A stretch of DNA of 24,879 nucleotides. Source: JBEIUO01 sp964549785. Lineage in GTDB: Bacteria; Planctomycetota; Phycisphaerae; Phycisphaerales; UBA1924. Position numbers and translations under genes: made by a program. The DNA lies in assembly GCA_964549785.1 (NCBI GenBank), contig CAZJXA010000020.1:1-24879 (forward strand), given 5' to 3'. Of the stretch, positions 6,408 through 13,779 are shown piece by piece (position 1 is the stretch's first letter; every line of letters starts with the position of its first letter). The notes beneath the pieces were generated by a model that saw only the letters and a program-made list of their open reading frames with translations, did no database searches and was not told where the DNA came from.

Positions 6408-7964
6408 TTGACCCTCACCGATTTGCTCAACCACTGGTCGCTGGCTGAAAACCCCTTTCGAGGTGAGGAGGCCCGCGCCGACGATGTGTTCGCGCGGATG
6501 AGCGGCGGGGGTAATGGGGCCGACCCGCTGGTGAGCGGGGTTCACCACTCGGACTTTGAGAAGATTTTGGGTGATCCGTTGCGGCCCGGGCCGGCGGTGG
6601 TCTTCGGCGAGAAAGGGAGCGGCAAGACCGCGATCCGGCTCCAACTGGTGCGACGGATCGACGAGCACAACGCCAAGCACGCGGGCGCCAAGATTCTGGT
6701 TCTGATCTACGACGACCTGAACGGCGTCCTGGGGCGGATCTACGACCGCTTGGGTGGGAAGAACGCCGCCGATGCCCTTCAGAAAATCCGACTGGTGGAC
6801 CACATCGATGCGATTTTGTCGCTCGCGGTGCCGCGGCTGGTGGATTCGGTGTTGCAGGAGGGATCGGGGAGAAACTCGCTCGATCTGGGCGTGAATCCTG
6901 GCAAGACCGTGCGGGGGATTGATCGGGCCCAGCGCGAGAGTTTGCTGTTATTGCAGGCGCTCTATGACCGGCCGGACCTGGCACCGATGCGAACCGCGCC
7001 GCTGCGGCGGCGGTTGCGGCTGGGGTTTGATGGGCGACGGTTGCTGGTGAGTGTGCTGCTGGTGCTGATTCCCGCGCTGATCCTGGGGACGCTGGCGTGG
7101 AGGAAATGGTTTGCTCCGCCGACGGTGGCCCCCTGGGTCTTGAACGCTTTGGACTGGTCCCTGGTGGTGGCGGCGGCGCTGTTCGCGATCGGGGCGTTGA
7201 AGGTCGGCGTGTGGGACAAGTTGGCGTTGTTGCGGACGTCGCATCGGGTGAAGCAGCAGTTGCGAGTGGTCTCGCGCGGCGATGTGTCGTACGCCAAGTC
7301 GATCCGGGTGTTGACGCCGGCGGTGCGGGAGACGTCGGTGCTGCCGGTGACCGATTCGGACGAGCCCCGCTTTGCGATGTTGTCACGGTTGCTGCGGATT
7401 CTGCGGCCTCTGGGGTACGCGGGTATTTTCGTGATCGTGGACCGCATCGACGAACCGACTCTGGTGGGCGGCGACCCCGAGCGGATGAAGGCGGTCGTGT
7501 GGCCGATGCTGAGCAACAAGTTCCTGCAGATGGAAGGCGTGGGTGTCAAGTTGCTGCTTCCCGTGGAATTGCGGCACGCGGTCTTCCGTGAATCGAGCGC
7601 GTTCTTTCAGGAGGCCCGGCTCGACAAGCAGGGGCTGATCGAACGGCTCTCGTGGACGGGTGCGAGCCTGTACGACCTGTGCGAGGCGCGGCTGCGGGCG
7701 TGCCTGAAGGCCGGCTCTCCGGAACGGCAGTTGATTGACCTGTTCGCCGAGGATGTCGCGCGGCCGGAGTTGATCGATGCCCTGGACCGGATGAAGCAGC
7801 CGCGGGATGCGTTCAAGTTGCTGTATCGATGCCTCATCGATCACTGCGCGAACGTGACGCAAGGGGAAAATCAGTGGCGAATCCCCAGGCACATCCTGAT
7901 GGCGGTTCTGAAGGCCGAGAACGAGCGGCTACAGCAGTTCCAGCAAGGGATCCGGCCGGGGTGA
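6408..7964 (+). CDS. Membrane-inserted P-loop ATPase of unknown function (KAP-like layout)
   Basis: The 518-residue product carries a Walker A motif GEKGSGKT (67-74) and a likely Walker B with following acidic residues, IFVIVDRIDE (D345, D348, E349). Between them are two hydrophobic segments at about 211-231 and 250-268, which should span the membrane, so both nucleotide-binding halves would face the cytoplasm. Transmembrane helices inserted between Walker A and Walker B are characteristic of KAP-family P-loop NTPases, but I cannot confirm membership from sequence alone. The opening LTDLLNHWSLAENPF also resembles the start of ExeA/TniB-type ATPases. The start is a TTG, since no ATG or GTG occurs near the conserved N-terminus. 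It stands alone, converging on the PNPOx-like gene with a 21-nt gap. No partner gene suggests a function. Confidence 0.75.
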   Translation: MTLTDLLNHWSLAENPFRGEEARADDVFARMSGGGNGADPLVSGVHHSDFEKILGDPLRPGPAVVFGEKGSGKTAIRLQLVRRIDEHNAKHAGAKILVLIYDDLNGVLGRIYDRLGGKNAADALQKIRLVDHIDAILSLAVPRLVDSVLQEGSGRNSLDLGVNPGKTVRGIDRAQRESLLLLQALYDRPDLAPMRTAPLRRRLRLGFDGRRLLVSVLLVLIPALILGTLAWRKWFAPPTVAPWVLNALDWSLVVAAALFAIGALKVGVWDKLALLRTSHRVKQQLRVVSRGDVSYAKSIRVLTPAVRETSVLPVTDSDEPRFAMLSRLLRILRPLGYAGIFVIVDRIDEPTLVGGDPERMKAVVWPMLSNKFLQMEGVGVKLLLPVELRHAVFRESSAFFQEARLDKQGLIERLSWTGASLYDLCEARLRACLKAGSPERQLIDLFAEDVARPELIDALDRMKQPRDAFKLLYRCLIDHCANVTQGENQWRIPRHILMAVLKAENERLQQFQQGIRPG

Positions 7965-7985
7965 GTGATCGCCGCGGGTTTCGTA

Positions 7986-8519
7986 CTATCTCCCTGCTCG
8001 CGCCGGGTCCGCTCCCACTTTCCCGTGCTCGCCCTTCAGTTGGATCTTTTCCCCGGTTGCGACGGCCTTGAGCAGGCTCAGCATGTAGGTAGCCTGCGAA
8101 GGACCGTCCCAGTACTCTGCGGAGTGGACGGTCACGCAAATCAACTTCAATTCCGGATCGTCGGGTCCGCCCGGCCACCACCCTTTGGCGTGGATGTTCC
8201 AGAGTTCCTGCGCCTTCGCGGGATTGACTTCCGACCGTCCCTCGCCCTGGATCACGACATACTGCTCCTTGCCGGGGTCGCAGTAGGTGACCATTACCGA
8301 AGGATTACCAGCAAGTTCCTGAATCTTGACCGACGCCTTGTGGGTCATGAACCAGAGGTCACCGTCAAAGTTCTTCGGGTCGACGGTTTGCGTGTACATC
8401 GGTCGGGTATGCGTGCCGCCTTTCGGCCCGTCGCCGGGAAAGGTAGTAAACATCGCGACGCGGATGTCTTTAATGAGTTCGGCGAGGCGGGCGGAATCTC
8501 CGCGGGTTTCTGTGTTCAT
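7986..8519 (-). CDS. Pyridoxamine 5'-phosphate oxidase-like protein (general stress protein 26 type)
   Basis: This 177-residue protein has the split-barrel layout of the PNPOx-like flavin-binding family, with IRVAMFTTFPGDG near the start, GGTHTRPMYTQTVD, DLWFMTHKASVKIQEL, NPSVMVTYCDP and the EGRSEVNPAKAQELW helix. The arrangement best fits the general stress protein 26 subgroup, whose members bind FMN, FAD or F420; the substrate is unknown. The ATG at 8519 has AGGG five bases upstream; the same frame runs further upstream to 8651 but would overlap the tRNA promoter and shows no family similarity. It is a single gene, divergent from the tRNA-Tyr unit and convergent with the ATPase gene. Confidence 0.87.
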   Translation of the reverse strand: MNTETRGDSARLAELIKDIRVAMFTTFPGDGPKGGTHTRPMYTQTVDPKNFDGDLWFMTHKASVKIQELAGNPSVMVTYCDPGKEQYVVIQGEGRSEVNPAKAQELWNIHAKGWWPGGPDDPELKLICVTVHSAEYWDGPSQATYMLSLLKAVATGEKIQLKGEHGKVGADPARAGR

Positions 8520-8644
8520 GGTGCCCTGACGGTGAGCGCCGCGGATGAACTCATGGTGAGGGGCGAATGATTTTTGTGACTGGGACAAAGGCGGAGCGGG
8601 CTCGATCGTGCAATGTCGGAACCGAACATCGACAAGTGGAGACA

Positions 8645-8673
8645 TTGCCACCCGGGACCGCCCGGCGTATCCT
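8645..8673 (+). promoter_or_regulatory. Sigma70-type promoter of the tRNA-Tyr gene
   Basis: TTGCCA (8645-8650) and TATCCT (8668-8673) are separated by exactly 17 bases. This places transcription start near 8680, about 30 bases ahead of the tRNA. The spacing and position make it a good candidate. Confidence 0.6.
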
Positions 8674-8680
8674 TGCTCCC

Positions 8681-8704
8681 ACCGGTCGGCTACCGCCGAT
8701 CGGT
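8681..8704 (+). promoter_or_regulatory. Leader hairpin immediately upstream of tRNA-Tyr
   Basis: ACCGGTCGGC (8681-8690) pairs over ten positions with GCCGATCGGT (8695-8704), with one G-U wobble and the four-base loop TACC. It would begin about at the predicted transcription start and ends five bases before the mature tRNA. It may shape RNase P processing or stabilise the precursor (inference). Confidence 0.45.
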
Positions 8705-8709
8705 GCCTT

Positions 8710-8792
8710 GGGCGCGTGCCGGAGTGGTCAAACGGGGCAGACTGTAAATCTGTTGATTAATTTCTACGGGGGTTCGAATCCCTCCGCGCCCA
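8710..8792 (+). tRNA. tRNA-Tyr (anticodon GTA)
   Basis: The acceptor arms GGGCGCG (8710-8716) and CGCGCCC (8785-8791) pair fully, with discriminator A at 8792. The D-arm region CCGGAGTGGTC, the anticodon loop CTGTAAA with stem GCAGA/TCTGT, and the T-arm GGGGG-TTCGAAT-CCCTC are all present. The loop gives anticodon GTA, and the long variable region (about 14 bases) fits the class II form of bacterial tRNA-Tyr. CCA is not encoded: A8792 is followed by CTT. The variable arm is AT-rich and can form only a weak stem. Confidence 0.96.
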
Positions 8793-8815
8793 CTTGCCTT
8801 GGTTTATCGATCTGT

Positions 8816-8844
8816 CCCCGCCCACGGCGGGGGCTTTCGTTTTT
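8816..8844 (+). terminator. Intrinsic terminator of the tRNA-Tyr unit
   Basis: CCCCGCC (8816-8822) and GGCGGGG (8826-8832) form a perfect seven-pair GC stem with loop CAC, followed by GCTTTCGTTTTT. It lies 24 bases after the tRNA and makes the tRNA a single-gene unit. Confidence 0.85.
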
Positions 8845-8901
8845 GGAAAACACGTGCCAAAGGGGGCGACGCCTCCCCTATTGTCTTTTCTGACCGTTCG
8901 C

Positions 8902-9732
8902 ATGACTTCTCCCTCACCCACCATCGACGACCTGCCGGCGACCACGGATCGGCGCACCGCCCAAGTCGTGCTGCGCGGCTTCGAGAAAGTGGATGTTGTC
9001 GCCGACACCATCGAGAGCGGAGTGGGCCCTCCGGTGGTGTTCCTGCACGGCCTTGTCGGCCTGAATGATCACTGGGACCGGGTGGTGCGCCAAGGCGACC
9101 AGACCTTCCGTTCCACGATGCTGCAGCTGCCGTTGCTGGGGCTCAAGGGTGAGGACTGCTCGATCCAAGGCGCCACCGAACTCACGATCCACTTCCTCGC
9201 CGATCACTTCCGCCATCCGGCGGTGGTTGTGGGGAACTCGTTCGGGGGGCATGTGGCTCTCAAGATCGCGCTGGAGCGGCCGGACCTCGTGCGGGCGTTG
9301 GTGCTCGCCGGTTCAAGCGGCCTCATCGAACGGAGCATGGTGCGTGAGGTGCAAATCCGTCCCAGCCGCGAATGGTTGGTGAACAAGATCGGCGAACTGT
9401 TCTTTGACCGCTCCAAGATGAACCCGGCCGATGTTGATCGGGCGCACTCCGAGCTGAGCCATCGCGGGCACGCCCGCGGCATGGTAAAACTCTCGCGCTC
9501 GGCCCGTAGAAACCACCTGGGAGACGACATTCATCGGATCACCGCTCCGACCCTGCTGATCTGGGGGCGGCAGGACATTGTGACGCCGCCGGAAGCTGCG
9601 CTCGAACTCGAACGCAAGATCAAGGGGGCGAAACTCGTGTGGTTTGAGCGCTGCGGCCATGCGCCCATGATCGAGTCCCCGGATGAGTTTTCGTTGACGC
9701 TCCAGGAGTTTGTGCGTGACCTCCCGGCGTGA
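8902..9732 (+). CDS. Alpha/beta-fold hydrolase
   Basis: The 276-residue product has the classic hydrolase features: the oxyanion-side FLHGLVG, the nucleophile elbow GNSFGG with S113, an acid in GRQDIV (D225), and the catalytic histidine in CGHAP (H253). Similar proteins include C-C bond hydrolases, esterases and lipases; the substrate cannot be read from the sequence. I chose ATG 8902, because an upstream TTG at 8794 in the same frame would put the N-terminus across the tRNA terminator. The stop lies 46 bases before the GH3 ATG used here, and alternative GH3 starts would overlap, so the two are probably cotranscribed. Confidence 0.88.
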   Translation: MTSPSPTIDDLPATTDRRTAQVVLRGFEKVDVVADTIESGVGPPVVFLHGLVGLNDHWDRVVRQGDQTFRSTMLQLPLLGLKGEDCSIQGATELTIHFLADHFRHPAVVVGNSFGGHVALKIALERPDLVRALVLAGSSGLIERSMVREVQIRPSREWLVNKIGELFFDRSKMNPADVDRAHSELSHRGHARGMVKLSRSARRNHLGDDIHRITAPTLLIWGRQDIVTPPEAALELERKIKGAKLVWFERCGHAPMIESPDEFSLTLQEFVRDLPA

Positions 9733-9778
9733 TGAACGGTCAGCGCGGTGGTCGGCCACCAGCCTGGTTGGCTTGGGG

Positions 9779-11404
9779 ATGCGGGCTTGGCTCGCGGGCC
9801 GGATTCGCCGGGTTTCAGACACCCGCCACTGGCAACGGAACTCCGCCGGGATGCAGCGGTCGCAACTGCGCCAGTTGTTGCACGAAGCGCGGGGCACCGT
9901 CTTTGGTCGGGCGGCGGGTTTCGAGAAACTGCATGACCTTCCGAACGCCGAGTTGCTGACCTCGTACCGCTCGGCCGTGCCGATCGCGGATTCGTACGGC
10001 TTCAAGGATCTGGTCGCGAGGATGCGTGAGGGGGCGGAGCCGGACGTCTTGTGGCCCGGGCTCGTGAAGAATTTCGCCCAGACGAGCGGCACGACGGCGG
10101 GTGACAAGTACATCCCGGTCAGCGATGCGATGCTGAGGTCTAATTTCCGGGCGTCGCTCGACATCTTTGCCCATCTCCACCGGTTCGGGGTTTCGCTGCC
10201 GCGGCTATTGGGGGGCAGGAGCCTCTTCCTGGGCGGATCAACGAAACTGGAGAGGAGCGAGCGGGGAGTGCAGACGGGCGACCTTTCGGGGATCGTTACG
10301 CCGCTGATCCGCTGGCCGATAAGCACGATTTACTTGCCCGGGCCGGAGATCGCGCTCCTCAGCCATTGGCCGACCAAAATCCAGGCGATGGCCGAGCGCT
10401 GCATTGGTGAAGACGTGCGGATGGTGAGCGGCATGTGTTCCTGGGGGTTGGTGCTCTTCGAAAAAGTGCTCGAACTGGCCCGTGCCCGCGGGCGGACGTG
10501 CGAAACGATACTGGACGTTTGGCCGAATCTTTCGGTCTTCGTGCATGGCGGCGTCAACTACACTCCGTTCGACGCCCGCATCCGCACCGTCTTCAGCGGC
10601 TCGCCCGACGGGGCCGGAGTGGACACCCGTCTTGAGTTGTACCCGGCCTCGGAAGGTTTCGTGGCGCTCCAGGACACGAAGGGTGATCCGGGGCTGCGGC
10701 TGCTGACCGACATCGGGAACTTCTTTGAGTTTGTTCCGTTGGAGGAGATCGATTCGCCCACCGCCCGCGCGTTCTCGTGTGAAGAAGTCGAGAAGGGTCA
10801 GAAATACGTGGTGGTTGTCTCCACCTGTGCCGGGCTTTGGCGTTACATCCTGGGCGACGTGGTGGAATTTGACACCGTGCCGGACAAACTCATTTCCTCG
10901 GGCGGCGGCGGCGGCGACGGGCCGTGTCGCCTGCGGATCGTCGGACGGCACCGGCACTTCATCAATGCCTTCGGCGAGAACCTGATCGTCGAGCACATCG
11001 AGAATGCGGCGGCGGAGGCCGCGCGGGCCGCGTCGCTGATCTTGGGCGAGTTTACGGCCGCCCCGGTGTACCCCGACCACAATCGCCGCGCTGGATTGGA
11101 ACTTGCGGTTGAGTTCGCCGGGCCGTCGGACGCCGAAGCGATCCGGCGTTTTGCGATAGCCTTTGATGAATCCTTGAAACGACAGAACGCCGACTACACG
11201 GTCAAACGCACCGACGGGCTGGGAATGTCCCCTCCCACGGTCACTCCGCTCCCGCCCGGGACGTTTCATCGATGGATGGAATCCGTCGGAAAACTTGGCG
11301 GGCAACACAAGTGCCCCCGCTGCGCCAATCATCGTGAAATCGTCGATGCGGTGGTGGCCGCGGCCCCGTCACGTCGCCCGAATCCAGTGCCCGAACACGT
11401 CTGA
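9779..11404 (+). CDS. GH3 family acyl-acid amido synthetase-like protein
   Basis: GH3 proteins belong to the adenylate-forming (ANL) superfamily; in plants they join amino acids to hormones such as auxin and jasmonate, and bacterial members are mostly uncharacterised. The 541-residue protein shows the ATP-loop TSGTTAGDKYIPVS (T102 onward), the motif YPASEGFVAL at about 287-296, the WRYILGDVVEF motif near 355-365 and GRHRHFINAFGENL at about 385-400, followed by the small C-terminal domain. All motifs needed for adenylation appear present. The end carries CPRC, unusual and perhaps metal-binding. The start is uncertain: ATG 9779 fits the family's basic N-terminal helix, while a TTG at 9710 or GTG at 9716 would overlap the hydrolase. 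Confidence 0.88.
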   Translation: MRAWLAGRIRRVSDTRHWQRNSAGMQRSQLRQLLHEARGTVFGRAAGFEKLHDLPNAELLTSYRSAVPIADSYGFKDLVARMREGAEPDVLWPGLVKNFAQTSGTTAGDKYIPVSDAMLRSNFRASLDIFAHLHRFGVSLPRLLGGRSLFLGGSTKLERSERGVQTGDLSGIVTPLIRWPISTIYLPGPEIALLSHWPTKIQAMAERCIGEDVRMVSGMCSWGLVLFEKVLELARARGRTCETILDVWPNLSVFVHGGVNYTPFDARIRTVFSGSPDGAGVDTRLELYPASEGFVALQDTKGDPGLRLLTDIGNFFEFVPLEEIDSPTARAFSCEEVEKGQKYVVVVSTCAGLWRYILGDVVEFDTVPDKLISSGGGGGDGPCRLRIVGRHRHFINAFGENLIVEHIENAAAEAARAASLILGEFTAAPVYPDHNRRAGLELAVEFAGPSDAEAIRRFAIAFDESLKRQNADYTVKRTDGLGMSPPTVTPLPPGTFHRWMESVGKLGGQHKCPRCANHREIVDAVVAAAPSRRPNPVPEHV

Positions 11405-11431
11405 AACACGCTCCGACAGAGACCCGCACTT

Positions 11432-11989
11432 ATGACGCCCGCCTCAACCGCCGCCATCGCACCGTCCATGAACTGCCACCTCGTCGTCGCCGCGGCCACA
11501 GCCCTGCTGGAGCAGTGTCGTCAGATCACCGCGATTCTGCCGGTAACCGTTTACGCATCGGATTCTCGGACGCTGGCGGGCGGAACGATCGGCAAACACC
11601 TCCGCCACGTGCTGGACCATTTTCAGGCGATTGTGGCGGCGGCCGACTCGGGTGAAGTGGTTGACTACGACCGTCGGGAACGGAACGTGCCGATGGAAAG
11701 CCGGCCCGAGGTGGCGGTTGAGCAATTGGGGTTGATGCTCGCGCGGCTCGCGACGTTCCGCAGCGCCGAGGCCGATCTGCCGCTGCGGATCCGCATCATG
11801 GTGTCGGCCGACGGCGGGCAGGTGGACGTCGCTTCGACATTCGCGCGCGAACTGGCGTTCGCGACTCATCACGCGGTTCATCACCAGGCGATGATCGCCG
11901 CGATCGCCCGTGAATTTGGCGTTTCCGTTGACAAGGCGTTCGGGAAAGCACCGTCCACCGTGGCCCACGAGGCCGGGGCGGCGCGTTAG
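11432..11989 (+). CDS. DinB-like (four-helix bundle) protein
   Basis: This 185-residue protein matches the DinB/YfiT-like helical bundle, which usually binds a divalent metal through three histidines. Candidate ligands are H63 in LDHF and the paired histidines H146/H147 and H150/H151 in THHAVHHQAM, giving the family HxxxH. Other hallmarks are TIGKHLRHVLDHF and the YDRRERN turn. Members include thiol-dependent transferases and many of unknown function. It begins 27 bases after the GH3 stop and ends 35 bases before the next gene, consistent with one operon. The specific reaction is unknown. Confidence 0.82.
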   Translation: MTPASTAAIAPSMNCHLVVAAATALLEQCRQITAILPVTVYASDSRTLAGGTIGKHLRHVLDHFQAIVAAADSGEVVDYDRRERNVPMESRPEVAVEQLGLMLARLATFRSAEADLPLRIRIMVSADGGQVDVASTFARELAFATHHAVHHQAMIAAIAREFGVSVDKAFGKAPSTVAHEAGAAR

Positions 11990-12024
11990 GCCCGGCTAGA
12001 AATTAAAGTCCGCAAGGAAGCGCC

Positions 12025-12792
12025 ATGTGCACCCTCTCCATCATCCCGTTCTCCGAGAATGACCGTACCGGCTATCGGATGGTTTCCAGCCGCGATGAGA
12101 GCCGCGCTCGGGCCGAGGCCCAACCGCCTCGCTGGCGTGAACTTTCGGCGACGCTCCGCGGCATCTGGCCCACCGACCCGGAAGGCGGTGGTACGTGGGT
12201 CGCCGTTGCCAACTCGGGACTGGGTTTGGCGGTTTTGAACCGCAACCCGGAACCGCCGATCCCGATTCCTCCCAGCGGAACGCTCGTTTCGCGGGGCAAA
12301 CTCATTCCAAAGTTGATCGATGCCGACTCGCTCGCGGAAATCGGGGAGCGGCTGGGACAGATGCCGTTGGAACGGTTCGCCCCGTTTCGGATCGCCGCGA
12401 CCGCCTTGGAAGAGGGTGGTGTGCGCTGTCTCGAGGCGATCTGGGATCGCACGGAACTAGTCCTGAAGCCCTTGGTCACGCCTCCGGTTTGCCTGGTGAG
12501 TTCCGGATTGGGCGATTCGCGGGTTGCGGCACGGATTCCGTTGTTTTCGGACTTGGTGTCAGCGGATCCCACGCCCGCCAGTCAGGATGCATTTCACGGT
12601 CATGTGTGGTTGGAACAACGCGAGATCAGCGTGATGATGGCAAGATCAGACGCGACCACGGTGTCGATCACCACATGTGAAGTATCAAGGGCCTCGGATC
12701 GACGGGTGAACGTCCGGATGGCGTATACGCCGGTCTCGCAGCCGCTGGCCCACGCGGTCGGTCGGTTGGTTCGCGGTGGGGCCGGCGTCTAA
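12025..12792 (+). CDS. NRDE/TANGO2 family protein
   Basis: The 255-residue protein opens with MCTLSI, with the Cys2 typical of the family, and has SRDES (S22-E25 at the position of the family's NRDE motif), then the conserved GGTWVAVANSGLGLAVLNRN block. Eukaryotic TANGO2 has been linked to haem or lipid handling; bacterial members are uncharacterised. The NRDE asparagine is replaced by serine. AAGGAAG lies seven bases before the ATG. It is the last gene of the rightward series starting at the hydrolase, with 123 bases of gap to the exporter cluster. Confidence 0.85.
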   Translation: MCTLSIIPFSENDRTGYRMVSSRDESRARAEAQPPRWRELSATLRGIWPTDPEGGGTWVAVANSGLGLAVLNRNPEPPIPIPPSGTLVSRGKLIPKLIDADSLAEIGERLGQMPLERFAPFRIAATALEEGGVRCLEAIWDRTELVLKPLVTPPVCLVSSGLGDSRVAARIPLFSDLVSADPTPASQDAFHGHVWLEQREISVMMARSDATTVSITTCEVSRASDRRVNVRMAYTPVSQPLAHAVGRLVRGGAGV

Positions 12793-12915
12793 TATCCCTT
12801 CCTTGCCGCCGCGCTTGTCCGGTGTGGGGAGTTTTTTGTCGGTGCCGGGAGCCGCGCTGTGCGGGATTCGTGGCATGGGGGTCGAACGGTCGTTGTTTCA
12901 AAGTGAGCCGCCGGC

Positions 12916-13779
12916 GTGACGCCAGAAGTTGCCCTTCGCACATCCCAACCACTCACGGTTTCGTCACTGCTCAACCCGGTGGTGATGTGGTCAGACCTTT
13001 GGCGGCATCGTGATCTTTCGCGGCAGTTCGCGGTCCGGTACTTTCTGACGAGGTTCCGAGGCACCTACCTGGGTGTTTTGTGGGCGCTTATTTTTCCGCT
13101 CCTGATGCTGCTGGTGTACACGTTCATTTTCACGTACATCTTTTCGGCCCGGTCTGGGAATGAGACCCGTCCTCAATACGCGGTCTGGCTGTTCTGCGGG
13201 ATGGCCGTTTTCGGGCTTTTCTCGGCGAGCGTGATGCGGGCTTGCGGGGTGGTGCTGGAGAATCCGCAGTACGTGACGAAGGTGGTCTTTCCGCTTCAGA
13301 TACTTCCGGTCGCCAACCTGGGTGCGAGCCTGATGTACACCGCGATCGAGCTCGTGCTGGTGACGGTGGGGGTGGCCATATTCCACTCGACGCTGAACGC
13401 CTCGGCCCTGTTGACGCCGGTTGTGTTACTGCCGCTTCTGGCGATGAGCTTGGGTGTATCGTGGTTTCTTGCGTCGCTGACGGTCTTCGTGCGGGACGTG
13501 TCGAACGTGGCGGTGATCGTGGTTTCGCAGTTTCTGTTCTTTCTGACACCGATATTCTGGAAGAAGGAGGAGTTGCTCGGCAAGATGCCGCAACTCTCGT
13601 GGCTGATCGATTTCAACCCGCTCGCCGTGATCGTCGAGAACGCGCGGCGGTGCATCTTGTGGGGGCAGATGCCCGACTGGCGGGGTTGGGCGATCGGGAT
13701 GGCCATCGGGCTGATCACCATGCAGCTGGGCTACGCCTGGTTCATGAAGAGCAAGCGGGGGTTCGCCGATGTCCTCTGA
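12916..13779 (+). CDS. wzm: Polysaccharide ABC-2 type export permease (Wzm-like)
   Basis: This inner-membrane permease would pair with the following ATPase to move an undecaprenyl-linked polysaccharide across the cytoplasmic membrane. The 287-residue protein has the family start (LWRHRDLSRQFAVRYFLTRF) followed by about six hydrophobic segments, first at PLLMLLVYTFIFTYIF and last near the end. The conserved F-L-T-P-I-F-W region before the last segments is present. GTG 12916 was chosen; ATG 12985 would shorten the cytoplasmic N-terminus. It overlaps wzt by 11 bases, which implies coupled synthesis of the two halves. The substrate may be O-antigen, capsule or teichoic-acid-like, since these permeases are alike. 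Confidence 0.92.
   Translation: MTPEVALRTSQPLTVSSLLNPVVMWSDLWRHRDLSRQFAVRYFLTRFRGTYLGVLWALIFPLLMLLVYTFIFTYIFSARSGNETRPQYAVWLFCGMAVFGLFSASVMRACGVVLENPQYVTKVVFPLQILPVANLGASLMYTAIELVLVTVGVAIFHSTLNASALLTPVVLLPLLAMSLGVSWFLASLTVFVRDVSNVAVIVVSQFLFFLTPIFWKKEELLGKMPQLSWLIDFNPLAVIVENARRCILWGQMPDWRGWAIGMAIGLITMQLGYAWFMKSKRGFADVL

Noticed and set aside
8794..8901. Upstream TTG start for the alpha/beta hydrolase
   Set aside because: It lies within the tRNA terminator region and adds residues without family similarity.
9815..11332. Long minus-strand frames opposite GH3
   Set aside because: Shadows of the GH3 gene, whose motifs are complete.
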